In this document: piece after piece, positions 33,083 through 46,400 of the stretch
Numbering within the stretch: position 1 is the first letter of the stretch
Layout: every line of letters starts with the position of its first letter
Assembly: GCA_032718475.1 (NCBI GenBank)
Contig: JAUCBJ010000559.1
Location: 1-51,289 of the forward strand
Length of the DNA: 51,289 bases
From: Nemertoderma westbladi
Lineage: Eukaryota > Xenacoelomorpha > Nemertodermatida > Nemertodermatidae
Direction of reading: 5' to 3'
Program-made: the position numbers and the translations under genes
Notes under the pieces: generated by a model
The model's database searches: none
Seen by the model: only the letters and a program-made list of their open reading frames with translations
What the model was told of the DNA's origin: nothing

Positions 33083-33628
33083 TAGTTGATGTACATGGTA
33101 TACTAGTTGATGTACATGGTATACTAGTTGATGTACATGGTATACTAGTTGATGTACATGGTATACTAGTTGATGTACATGGTATACTAGTTGATGTACA
33201 TGGTATACTAGTTGATGTACATGGTATACTAGTTGATGTACATGGTATACTAGTTGATGTACATGGTATACTAGTTGATGTACATGGTATACTAGTTGAT
33301 GTACATGGTATACTAGTTGATGTACATGGTATACTAGTTGATGTACATGGTATACTAGTTGATGTACATGGTATACTAGTTGATGTACATGGTATACTAG
33401 TTGATGTACATGGTATACTAGTTGATGTACATGGTATACTAGTTGATGTACATGGTATACTAGTTGATGTACATGGTATACTAGTTGATGTACATGGTAT
33501 ACTAGTTGATGTACATGGTATACTAGTTGATGTACATGGTATACTAGTTGATGTACATGGTATACTAGTTGATGTACATGGTATACTAGTTGATGTACAT
33601 GGTATACTAGTTGATGTACATGGTATAC
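33083..33628. repeat. 21-bp minisatellite, 26 identical copies
   Basis: The unit TAGTTGATGTACATGGTATA plus C is repeated 26 times without any visible difference. The unit length is a multiple of three and contains no stop in some frames, which produces a long but meaningless open frame (YHVHQLV repeat) on the minus strand. Confidence 0.97.
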
Positions 33629-35417
33629 AACTATTCGAAGACTATCATATTTATAAATTTGTTTACTTTTCTGTAAACTTTTGAAACATTTGGTGTGAAT
33701 ATTTGAGTTTTTAGAGCAGAAAATGAATTGAAAATGGTTCCTAACTAACACTCATTTCCATGGGAGGAACACAATCATTATTCACGGACACCATATTATA
33801 TACTTTATATTCTTGACCCAGATGGGAATTAGATGGCCGGCCTTTAAAGTAATTTGACATGAAAAAAAAATAGAAAAAACTTATTTTTCTTCTAGAAACG
33901 TAAGACACAATTACAATATAAATATTCCCGGGTAGACCGTACCCTGAAGAATATAATATAATGTAAATCTGTCTGTACCGTATAGGCCTATACTTTTAGA
34001 TACAACACGTATACATTTAGACACATCCACCCGTCTAAGATGGATAATAATACATAGCAATATTATTTATTATTTGGCAACTTATGTACCGGTTGTTAAG
34101 GTTTAGATGCGATTTATGTATTAAAGGACGTCTGGAAACGCACAACCACAAGTGTAGTGTGAAAGAGGGATATTTAAATAGTCTGAAAACAACAATTTAT
34201 AAGTAATTGTCTTGTACCAAACTGAGAAAAGGGTTGCGGTATTTCTAACTTCATTATTTATTTTAAAAAAAGCTTAAACTTTCAAGCATGTTCAAAAACA
34301 TATTGAACAAAAATATAACATAAGTGTGGGATTCCAACATACTAAAAACACAATTCTATCCGTGGCAGAAAAGTAAATTTTCGCTTATTTGAGGACTGTG
34401 AGATAGACTTGAGACAATTAATAATTGTACTTGTGTTATTTATAAAAAGATAATTTATAGAACTGTTTGATCATCTGTTCGATTTTGAGTTATTAGTGAA
34501 TATAAAATTTATTTTTACCTTTCCAATACGCTATAACACTTGCCTTCATTTTAAGTGTTTGAAAAATGTAATTGAAGTTGTCATGTCCATCTAAAACCCA
34601 TTCACCAGTTAAGTCATTTTCTAGACGACAATGAAAGCACGCGAATTATTATACGAATTAAGTAAATTAACTGTCTAATAATTGCAACAAAGTTTCAAAA
34701 AGGTCTGTAATTCGTTTAGAAACAATCTGAAGTTTGGGCAAAAATTACTTTGACAGGCAGATCGCTCGCTGGACCTACATAAAAACCGACATACAGACAT
34801 AGTAGGTTGCCATCAAACATAAAAATGACGTCGGAAATGAAATGAGAATCCACGATAACCCCAATAAAAACGTTTTAGTTACGTGGGTTGCTTTCCATAT
34901 ATTTTGACAGACAGACAGACTGACAGATCATCGGACGGGTAGACAGCCTGACATAGAGACTTCGTTAAAAGTGAAAACTCACGTTAGGGATGAAGTCAGT
35001 GTCCATGAAAGACCCCATAACAAATTTGTTATAATATGACAGACAAACCGTCAGAAACACAATCCCAGACAAACAGTTTTCCTTTTCACAGACATTACAG
35101 AGACTTTAGTTGTTTGTTATCGATATTCATATACCACCGACTAAAACACGGTGCCTTTTTTTCAGTTGGGTAGGTGGTACAAGACAAATACTTGTAATAA
35201 ATTACAGTTTTCAGATATTTTTGAATATTACACTTTCAACCTATACGAGTAATTGTTTCATAAACATTTTATTGAAACAAATTAAGTAAAATATAATAAT
35301 AATAATTAATATTAAATAAATAAATAAATTAAATACATAAATTAATTAAAAATAAACATTTTTGGTTTCCGTGAATAAAATATTTAGGTTTTGGGAGAAA
35401 CATGCGAGAAATAAATC
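33629..35417. other. Intergenic, with a CAGA-type repeat at 34750-35040
   Basis: AT-rich without recognised genes. At 34750-35040 two diverged copies of the ~160-bp repeat of 24505-25020 occur (CATCAAACATAAAAATGACG, GGAAATGAAATGAG, GACAGACAGACAG). This is the region downstream of the Helitron-like gene, where a Helitron 3' end would be sought. No CTRR preceded by a hairpin was recognised. Confidence 0.5.
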
Positions 35418-38400
35418 CTACCTCATACTTACCAGTGTCAGTTCGTCGTAGTGTTCGTCATGTAGAACATCCATAGCGGCCTGTACAATTTGGGCGGACG
35501 TTGCATTTGCGACTAACGCGTCCCGAATGCTTGTCCTCAAATTGCACCGCCGTAGGATGTTCTGTGGGTCACGACCCCCACCGGGAAATCCTGTAATGTA
35601 AAATGTCACGAACCACCTACCTAATGACCTACAGTAATGGTCTGAGACTCCCTCAGAATTGTGTCTGCGAAGCTGCTTTTTTAGATTAGCAGCCTCGCCT
35701 ATGAAATGGATGAGGAAATCTGTGGACTCAATACAGTAGACAAATCCCGTAGACGTGTTAGGGATCAGTCTACGATAAGGAGGGATGGGGTTATTGGCCG
35801 CAATGTTATATAAATTGTCGCGTGGGAGGGCAACATTTTGGAAATCCCTGCTGTCAATCATACGCGAAATAAATTTAGCATATATTGACGGCACATTGAG
35901 TAAGGAACGGATTGCTTTGATGTTGTCATCCAAGTTTCCAACAAACATTAGGTTATCCAGAGTACGGACCCTGGATACCAAAACTAAAAGTTGTTCTTTG
36001 AGCCATAGATTCCAAATGTCGTCAGGGTCATGCGTCCGTCCTTTTTTATTCAGTTTATGGCGTATTTGACATGCTACTTTCTCACATGTTTCTCCCAAAA
36101 CCCTGTGCAGAGTCATGGCTAGCACATAAAGTAGGGGCCACTGTTCGCGATGGGCCTTTTGTAGGTCCGACCCTACTTGAATATCAATAGACACATGTCG
36201 ACGTAAAGATATCAGTGGGAAGTGGCTGATATTGTTTACGTCGATATGTGTCTCTTGTGGCGGCGCTAGACGGACCATGACTCTCTGTTCCTCCCATGGA
36301 TCTGTGTCCACTGGTAGACCCTCAACTACCACCAATTGCCCCTGGGAAAATACGTGCCCCCCAACTGCCCCATTGTAAGTTAACCGCATGATCCCCCCCT
36401 TGTGTAAATAAATTTCCCGCCTGTCCATGACCTCCCTTTCCAGTGCCTGAGTTACCCTAGTTGAAGCTAGCCCCCAAGAATCCACCCCACACTGCATCTC
36501 GTCCCTAGCCAAAAATGAACCCCCCTCCAAGTTGACCCTAGCCTTCAGTTTGGTTAGGAAGGCCTCAGTGGCATGTTCCTCAGCTTTGTGCGTACCAACC
36601 AGGGAGGTGTAATCTTCTGGTACGTCTTCCCAGGAAGGAACAATGTTGCGCTCACACCGCGTTCGTATGATTTCAATAGCCGATTCAATCTCCACGTCGG
36701 TGAGGGAAGGGCGCCGGAGAAGCTCTAACAAGCGCCTCAGATCGGCGTCCCCCCCAGCACGGACGTATTGATTGAGTCGGGCTATCCTGAAGGTTGTCAG
36801 AAAGTGCGGTGACAGCCAGATGGGAAGTCCCGATACAGGTGGCAACTGTGCCGGATCGCCGCTGGCGATTAACAGAGTGCCACCGAACGGAACATCCACA
36901 TCCTTGACCTTTCGGAGGACGTGATCTAGTACGGCGAAATCTTCTGCACTAAACAGGCCGATTTCGTCGACTAGAATCACGTCCACACGCTGCAGGACTG
37001 CCAGCCGCACTTTGCTCTTAGCTAACCTCATTAGGCTTTGCTCGGCTAACGCACTTACCATCTTTTTGGTGGCTGTTCCTTGGCCACCAAGGCTAAGGAA
37101 TCGATGGTAATGCATTCCGCCGAGCACACGGGACCTCCGGGCAGTGAGTGAAATAAGGGCAACTTTTAAATTTCGAGCTAAGGCATGTGCGCCTGCTGTC
37201 AGGAGTACGTGAGTCTTCCCTGTTCCCGGGGCGCCTACAATAACCGGAGATTCCACAAATGTGGTTGTGGGATCTTTGATTTTGTCTATTGCTTGTTTAC
37301 AAAAATCTAAACAAGCTCGCTGTTCCAATACTGACTCTACATTTTGTAACGGACATTGGTTTATGACTGCTTCCCAGTCCTGTGGTAAAATGTTACCTGA
37401 AACTTGGCATAAGTTATCATCAGGGAGGTTAGAAACCCCCTGTTCCCTGAAACCCTTTATTAAGTTGGCGTGACGAGTAAACTCCTGATTCGCCAGATCA
37501 GTGGAAAGTGCAGCTTGGAACAGCGATTCCAGCACCAAAGGCATGTTTGTATATTTCAGACCGTCCCCAGCCAAAAAGGATTTTAATACAGAGTTGGAAG
37601 CCATTAACAGTTTTTCAAACTGTCTAGTACTGATAGGCTTATACTGGAGCTGCTGAGTGACGTAATCATGACGAATTTTGAGAGACTCAGCCTCCGTCAC
37701 ATTACGCCAATCAGCAACCAGCTTTGCCTTCTGAAAACATTCCAACAGATTGCCTACGGAATACAGGTCAATCTCGTTAGAAATATGTCCCATAGACATC
37801 AGGACATGGATGATAAATTTTTCGGTCTGCATTGGTGTTACATTGGAATAGACAATCACAACAGGCTTTGTAGACGCCAAATCAACATAACGACTTACGT
37901 ACTCTGGTTGATTTTGAATTATAGGTCCAAAGACCGCCGCTAAAAGTTCCCCAGCCAATGGCTCCCCCCTTCCCGCAATTTCAGTTAAAAAGCTAACAGC
38001 AGTTGCAATACCAGAAGCTCGAACTTTAACAAGATGCCCTATTCCATCCACCCACCGTGACTCACCGAGTTCGCTTGGGAATGACCACTCCCCTTGGAAA
38101 GATTCTGTGATAAAACATTTGTGGTACATTCCCAATTGGTTGAATACTCGCAGTTCTGGAGGACGCAGGTTGAATTTGGTCAAAGAGTCGGCGTAATAGG
38201 GACTGAGGATGTAGTCGTCGATGAGCATAACCTGAGACTCGGTGAACTGCCGTTCTTGAGGGAGATCGACACGTGTGCTCACCGGTCTCAGGGTCTGCCC
38301 ATCTTCTTGGATTTCGATGAGTTTGCGCTTCTTATTGCCGGGGTTACGGTTATGGAATCCGGGTCTGTACCCTGGGGCTAGAGTCGATACGTGTTTAAAT

Positions 38401-41400
38401 TCGACGTTGGTGTTACAGTATTCTAGCCCCAGGGCGTGCCAAATTACCTCGTATTGGGAGAAGTTTCGTGACGTGTATACCTGTTCCCTCTTCCCTTTTT
38501 CTTGAGATGCCATCTGTGCGCCGGAAATTTTTTCATGGACAAGGGGTAGCACATCAACAGTAACCTTGCCTTTTTCTGCTACTGACTCATTGAAAAGGAC
38601 CTTGGCCCTTTCCTCTTTGCCAGCAGCATATTTAATCAGATAGCTAACCATGAAACGCCTATCACATACTTGTACGTTAGTACAAGAACGTGTAAAAGTA
38701 AATAGGCGTGGGATGGTGGGGACAAAAAACTCATCACTACAGGCCGGGTAGTGATATTTTCCAGCCCGGAAATCTTGGTGCAATAAACGTTCCCCTTCAC
38801 CATCCATTGTTGTCAGTCCAAGAGACTCCATGATATCCATGGTTTCGTTTGAAAAAATGTTTTTGCGTTCAATGAACACTGCTTCGGAACGTTCTAGGTA
38901 CCGAGTGTACCGACAAAAAGTGTCACCATTAGCACGAACTTTCTGGCAACGGGCCTTACCTTTATGGCAGCTATGAGTCTGTAAAAATTGTAACCTATTT
39001 AAAAAAGTTCCGAAGTCACCCCAGTCCTTAACTAACCCATCCCTATGTAAAGTTTCAAAATCTGATTCAAATTCTTCCTCAAATAAACTCCTCGACTGAC
39101 AACAAATGCGACTCAGCGTCTTGGCCTTGTCTTCCTTATGTAGAGTGATACCACAATGAATGTGTGGTTTGTTTCCCAAAGCGTTTTGACCCTGAAATTC
39201 AAACCGCCACCAGATGAACCTAACAGGACCGCAAGGTTGCTGTGGGCTGTGTTCAATCCATTTCATTAAAAAGTTGGCCGACCGGTGCCACGCCCGGGCC
39301 AAAATAACTGCGTGGGCTTCGATTAATTCTTGTAAACTTTGAACTGCGCCTATTTGTGCTGCAGTTCTAAGCACAGCCCGATATAGAGGTGCTACCCCAT
39401 GTGTCTCAGAGTCGTTGCAGGTCGCCGTTAAAAAATAATCCCAATTTTGTTCTCCAATCAAGGCTGACAGTTCATTTACTTTCCTTCTGCTGTCCAGTTC
39501 ATCGAATTTTATTTTACTTTCTTCCCCACACGAAGTAAAAACATTTTGATTATCAGTTAAAAATTCCGGCCCCCGTTTGAATACCATTGTCGACGAATTG
39601 TGATTTAATTGGGTATTAATTTTTGCATCGAATAGAAAAGTTTGAAAGCATTTATTCTGGGCAGTAGGAAGGTCCATATCCCTGAGCCTGATTAGATTAT
39701 GATCCTGCAACGGGGCATAACCTCTAGGAGCGTTATCCCGATCAGAAAATAAAATTGATGGCAGAGCTCCCGTCGCTGACTTGGCATAGTCGCAGTGCCA
39801 AAAGATCCGCGGATACAATATGGCTTCAGGATATAACAACGGCACAGACCCTTCACCACTCAACGAGGTAATGTGGTACATGATTTTGTTGAAGGTGTTA
39901 TGGGAGTACTGAGAGACCCGGCGGCGGAGGAGACCCCACCCCTCATTAAGGAGAACATGTAGGCGGGTTGATTGGCTTGTGTCGTATAGAGGAACCCGGT
40001 CACCCCTGGAGTACAAAGTGTCGCTGTCCTCGGGTTCCTCTATATCCAGATCGTCGTACGTTCCCAGCACAATACGGTCGTCAACTGCGGTGGTCTCTAT
40101 GGCAACATCTTCTTCATACTCCGAGTCAGAGTCTAGGAAGGCCGCCAGGTCCTCAGGGAGTTGGGGTGCGGGGAGGGGTGCAGAGCCAGGGGATTGGGGT
40201 ACAGGGAGGGGTGCAGAGTCAGGGGATTGGGGTACAGGGAGGGGTGCTGGATCCTCCAGAACTGGAGATCTGGTCCTACCCAAACCAGATCGTACTCCTT
40301 GTAATCGGGAATCCACCACTAATGTTTTATCACTTTTCCTTAAAAGTGGAGCGCCATGCCATTGACAAACTGCGGTGGCACAGTGGACCCCGAAATCCTG
40401 TAAGCCAAATGGGCAGCGCCAGCGGGATGTTCTGGTACAACCATCATAGGAACACGGTACGGGCTCAACATCTGTTCCCTTGACCAAAAGATTACCTGGG
40501 TGATCCGCACAAAACATTTTGGATTGGCCAGCGTGGTGAACCAACTGACTGCTAAGGTCAACACCTACCGCCCCCCTTTTAACCAAAACAATAAACGAAA
40601 ACCTTTTATAAATAATATTATCCCTAACCTGTACGTCTGTTCCCACCCTATCCCCATTGACATTCCAGAACTGCAACCTATCCCCCCATCTAAAAATGAT
40701 CCCTTCCCTACTCCCCATCATCTGAACGTAGTATTCCCCATCATCAAAGTTGAGCCCCCCAGTGAATAAGCGCCCCCCTTCCCTTGTAAAGATGTCTATG
40801 TCCCCCCCGGTTGGTATATTAATATTAGCCCTACGAGAAATTCCCTGAAAAAGAGTCAGAATCGATGTGGCCTTCTGGAACACCCCGTCTGTCGTCGGTA
40901 CATTCAGTTCCGTCAGTTTGTCCTGTATGAATTTGTCTGTCGAATGTGTAAGTTTGTGTCTAACCCCCGTTTTAAGATCCCCCGTCACCTCTGTCAGTAA
41001 AGTCTTGGCTGTCGGATTCCTATCTACTAGTGTCTGTAAAGTTCGGTGTGTCAGTGGGGAATGACAAAGTATCCTAACTAAAGTCCCTAAAACAGTTATG
41101 TCAGTATTTAGCTCAGTAAACGGCGTCATTCCAAAGTCGTCATTAGGATGCGCCAATGGCAAACTGTAGTTGTGGTACTGGTCCCACCCCCTGTCCCGTG
41201 TCGTGTAATTTTGCCATTGGAACAGAGCCTCGTCACATGGTACAGTCGTCGCCCCCCGTATACAGTCCTGTACGTCCTCTGTATTATACCGTGGTGTCCG
41301 TGGCAACGTCATTTGCTCCACAAATTCCGGACCCAGAAAGGCGCGGTTGGAAACGGACTGGGCAATATCGGATCTGTTCTCTAGAACAAGAGTCTCCGAT

Positions 41401-43423
41401 TTGCCCAGCCGCTCGTCAACCACGTGGCAATCTGGGTCCGAAATTAAGGAGCAAGTGGAGATGCCGAAGTACCCCCCTACCCCCTTAACTACGTCGTTAC
41501 TAGCCGTCATGTTCCCCGCTCTACCCTCCCGTACTAGCTGTGGTACTACTGTCACTGGTGCCAGTCGTTCTAAGTTTTGTAAGCTGTTGTCATTCCCCGG
41601 GTGTCTTGGTGCATGTATGTATGTCCGTGTAGCGTCGGTGTGGTGTTCACAGAAGGCCACACAGAGTCCCTCATTTTCAGTGATCACTAAGGAAGGTTGG
41701 ACAGTCCAATCTAAATGGGAACTGTCCCGGGGCCAGTCCGGTCGAACACCTCGAGACATGTACGGTTTGGGATTGAATTCCTTATATCCTGGGATAAATT
41801 TATGGATGAAATTGTTAAATGGTTGCAAATTGCAGCGTTCGATAAACTCATGGCAACCGAGAGGACATTTCACAACCGGATATGGAAATGAATCCAACGC
41901 ATTGGCCATCGCACCATCCTGTAATGTACCCACCTCCCTTATAAACCACTCCCTTATTAATGTTATGTCCCTAAAAATTGCCCTATCACCCAAATGTTCC
42001 CGCACCTCATTTGAAAACTGATCCCTGACCCCCCACCAAGATTCCCTTAAACTGTCCGGTATAATTTTGTAAATTCCCCCATCCCTAGACTTTTTTAACA
42101 AATCCCACAGGTACGATGGCCAAGCGTTTTGCCATTTCGGTTTACTACCCCCTAAACCTACACTAATGTACCGCCTGCATTCCCTACAAACTGTAAATGG
42201 TCCCCTTCCGTTCCCCAGTTCCCCATACTTCCTATTTACACGTTCCCCATTATATACCCCCAATGCAACCACCATCCCAGAAACACTAGCCCTCATACAA
42301 TTACTACACCTATCTACTACCTCACTACTAGCCCCAACCGATCCTACAACCCTCACCCCTTCTACAACTTCTACCCTACCATTTTCCCGTTCTACCCAAA
42401 TACATTCCAACCTAATATTGTCCCCTACATATGGTTCGTACCCCCTAAGTGTTTTATTTCCTAGTTTTTCTACTAAACTACTTTCCCTACCTACATAATA
42501 ACTGTGTCCGATACTATCCCTACCTACATCACTCGGCCCCCCTACACTACTCGGTCCCCCTACACTACTCGGCCCCCCTACACTACTCGGCCTCCCTACA
42601 CTACTCGGTCCCCCTACACTACTTGGCCCCCCTAAACTACTCGGCCTCCCTACACTACTCGGTCCCCCTACACTACTCGGCCCCCCTACACTACTCGGTC
42701 CCCCTACACTACTCGGCCCCCATACACTACTCGGCCCCCCTACACTACTCGGTCCCCCTACACTACTCGGCCCCCCTACACTACTCGGTCCCCCTACACT
42801 ACTCGGCCCCCCTACACTACTTGGCCCCCCTACACTACTTGGCCCCCCTACACTACTTGGCCCCCCTACACTACTTGGCCCCCCTACACTACTTGGCCTA
42901 CCTACATTACCCACCCCACGATTCATTTCCATATCCGGTTGGGCGTAGAAATGCCCTCTCGGTTGCTGGAAATGGGGAACCAATGCAGTATAGTGGCCCG
43001 GAACGAAACCCAGATGAATAACCACCCCCGCTGCCCCGATGATAATGTCGTTCCCCATTTGCCCATCCCACGTATGAATATTGAAACTGTAACCCAATGA
43101 ATATGAAAGGGCACACAATATTGCATGGGTTCCCCATTCCCTTCCGTGACGTAGGTCCTCTATATATCTTGGGTATGTCTTCCCCCCCATCTCCAAAAAT
43201 CCCCGATACTCTGGGTTATCGTTGAAAAAATTGGCGGCCGTATTACGCAACTCACCCACATTGTACAAGTGTCCAGTTCCTAAGTACACGGCGGTGACTA
43301 TTGAGGCAAACATGCAGTCCCCGTCGTCACCGCCGCATTCTAGTTGAATAAGTCCCAATTGGGCAGCAGCCCGGCCAATAGTCCGCCCGGTGTTTGTGAA
43401 GTTAACCACCATCGGATTCGGAG
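35418..43423 (-). CDS. Helitron-like gene, exon 4 (OTU, Rep, PIF1, GIY-YIG)
   Basis: Open for 2,668 codons. Residues below count from the ATG at 43412 (add 599 for the spliced protein). OTU domain 15-147 with DGDC (catalytic C33) and H140 in HYTALVP. About 21 GGPSSV hexapeptides occupy 171-292. A CX2C...CX2C cluster lies near 370-412 and a Cys/His cluster near 964-1025. Rep region 1330-1700 has YFLTATCND, the HUH motif HIH (1417-1419) and YLIKY (Y1591, Y1595). The PIF1-type SF1B helicase has Walker A GAPGTGKT (2060-2067), Walker B VDEIG (D2149, E2150) and motif VI SRVRT (about 2480). GIY-YIG-like domain: GFVY (2556-2559), FIGEAANL (2570-2577), RRH (2582-2584); the usual catalytic Glu is not obvious. 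A consensus donor (CTG|GTAAGT) sits six codons before the stop. Confidence 0.85.
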
Positions 43424-46400
43424 CTGAAAAATATAAATAGATAATATCAGAAAAAGTTACAGAAACAGAATCTTACACTATGGAAGTTGATGTTATATTT
43501 CTATTTCAAAGTAATACATTCGATAATAATAATTATAATCTAATACAATTATTAATAAAAAACAAATATAAAATTATATCAAAAAATAATACAGTAACCC
43601 TTGTTAACTAATTCAAAATAGAATGCTGGATGGTAACTAACTACGTAAATAGCTCAGAATAAACGTTGATCAGTAAGCAGTGCAAAATTAGTTGCTCAAC
43701 AGCAAGAAACATGTAAACTATAACAAAAACATATAGACAGGCAGATCAACAAACAAACAAACAAACAAACAAACAACAAAACAAACAAACAAACAAACAA
43801 ACAGACAGGCAGGCAGACATACAAACAAAACAGACAGACAGACACACAGACTGACAGACAGGCAGACAGACAATTAATTCATAATTTAACTGATAATTAA
43901 TATTAGAATTAACATTGCTAAGCTTTCATTGATTGAACAGATATATTATGCCAACGAAGTAACACAATACTATGTTGCAGGAAACGAACCAAGAGGAAAC
44001 TACCAAGCAAACAACTCGCAGTCAGTGGGTAAAAACATGTATAAATAATATCATCAGTGTTTATTTAATCTGTGGAACAACTTTGACTCGTAATAACTCC
44101 AGTAATTCTGCCCGTCCCCTTTTACAGTTTCATTAATATAAACTTACGGAAATTAATTTAATTCATTAGAAACTTAAACGCGCTCTATTGAACAGATCAA
44201 GCCGAGTCTGTGATACAATTAGATAATAAATAACAATCTGTATCATAATAGACAAGCGCGGATCAAATATTAAGTGCCAATAGCGAATTCGCTGACTATG
44301 ACTCCACCATTAATTAAATAAATAATAATTAATTTGATAAGATATAATCCCCCCGTCATTCAATTCCACAATCATTTTATATCTCAATTTAAATATATCA
44401 ATGGAAAATGAGTTACGAGTATCAAAGTTGATTCACAAATAACAACAACAGCAACATATTTACATTGGGATTATAAACCCAATCAACAGTAAATATATAA
44501 AGATACTTATATTCTGTTTGTAAACTAATGAGAATGATGATGAATGTGGAGAAATAAATGAATCTGTAATGTAAATAATAAATTAATAGAAAAGTTAATG
44601 AGATAATGGAGGTGTTAATGAAGATGTCGTTACAATAAGTGGTGGACCGGGAGTCTATAATATTATGAGTTAAAGTGCGCCGGTGAGTCAAAGATTCTGC
44701 CAATTTGCCAAAAAGGGTGACACAAAAATTATGTCCAATAGTCACAATGTACGGCCTTTGACAAACATTCTGACACTTGATCACTTTGATACACAAAGAC
44801 ACCCAAAAACAGTGTGATACATAAATTTATCTCTCATGTGAAACGCAAATATTGCTAATATATTATAATTTATATTTTTTAACCGTTTTGATAATAAATT
44901 CCTGAAGAGCTGAAAAATAAATATTAAAAATTAAAACAACAAAATATTAATGATTTTAATAAACTCACTAGTTTCCATAGCGGGTCCCACTGTAGGAGTT
45001 GTCCCAAGCGATTGGGACACATCCGGGACACAGTGGGACCCCGGTGGTGGAGAACTTGGGGAGGCGATGGAGTAGGACCCCGGTGGTGGAGCGCTTGGGG
45101 AGGCGATGGAGTAGGACCCCGGTGGTGGAGCGCTTGGGGAGGCGATGGAGTAGGACCCCGGTGGTGGAGCGCTTGGGGAGGCGATGGAGTAGGACCCCGG
45201 TGGTGGAGCGCTTGGGGAGGCGATGGAGTAGGACCCCGGTGGTGGAGCGCTTGGGGAGGCGATGGAGGTGCCAGCTGAACCGAGTGAGGCTGAGGAGTCA
45301 GAGTCAAAAACAAACAAATATAATATTAATATAACCATAAAAAATAACCCAAACAAAAAGTTATTTACGTGCTATTAAAAAAATATATTTATTTAAAAGT
45401 AGGGTAAGGTTTCCTTCGACCGTTAGGTCAGGGAATAAACACAAAGTATGACGACTCATTTCCAGTACGGTCCCCCTAGAATTATACTCCCCAGAGGAAA
45501 CTGTGACTCATTTAGCTATCATTTTAGTATGCAAGTCAGATATGCACCCTGGCTAGTCCTTTGAAAGCGTTCGTGGCGAAACGGAAACGCATTTGCCCCC
45601 CCATCCAGGGATCGAACCCACGACCTCGGGGAGATGTGAATTCAAACGGATTTAACCATTTGTCAGTTCAATAAAATTGTATTATTACTAGGCGAATTAA
45701 AGTCGAATGCACAGGCGAAGGCATCGATATTTTACTTGAGAGGAATTCATTTTAATTGTATCAAAAATCCTCCACCCCTACATTAATAGAGTTGTTCGTG
45801 TAATATCGGAGATAATAATTAAATGTACGGGGGTAATATATTTCAAAACGCGCGACAGTTTCTCATTAGTTACATAGTCATTTGTTGTTCAACTAAAGTC
45901 ACAAGTTGTGCAGCAAACTGGTCCTCAATGTTAAAAATAGAAGTGAAAGAACAAAAGTTACGTACGATATTAATAAAAATTATAATATTAAAAATTACTG
46001 ACATAAATAAATAATAGACGTAGAATATTGTAGAACATATAAATACTGGAAATATAGGTTTAGCTAATCTGCGGTAATTTAAATATTATTGATTAAGTTA
46101 AACTCACCGGAATCCACAGGGGGCCCCACTGGAGAAGGTGTCCCAATCGATTGGGACAAGTCCATCCCACAGTGGGACCCAGTTGGTGTAGTTGGGGACG
46201 GTGACCCAGTTGGTGAAGTTGGGGACCAAGATATGGAGCTGTCTGACGTGTCCGGGTCTGAAACAAACAAACAAACGGGTAATATAAATATAAAAATAGA
46301 ACCCAAACAATTAAGTTATATCCACATTATACAATTAAATAGTTATATATAATTTAGTAACAAGCAAACAGCGAAAAAACTAAAACAAAATTTGAAATGT

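Noticed and set aside
33068-33751. 227-codon minus-strand open frame with a 7-residue repeat (YHVHQLV)
   Set aside because: It is produced by a perfect 21-bp minisatellite, whose unit is a multiple of three. Flanking residues show no protein-like features.
42449-43021. Plus-strand frame rich in HYSAPL repeats
   Set aside because: It is the antisense of the GGPSSV-encoding 18-bp repeat in exon 4 of the Helitron-like gene.
44999-45334. Plus-strand frames with Trp/Gly/Arg repeats
   Set aside because: They are antisense to the 39-bp repeat of exon 3, which fits the splicing frame.
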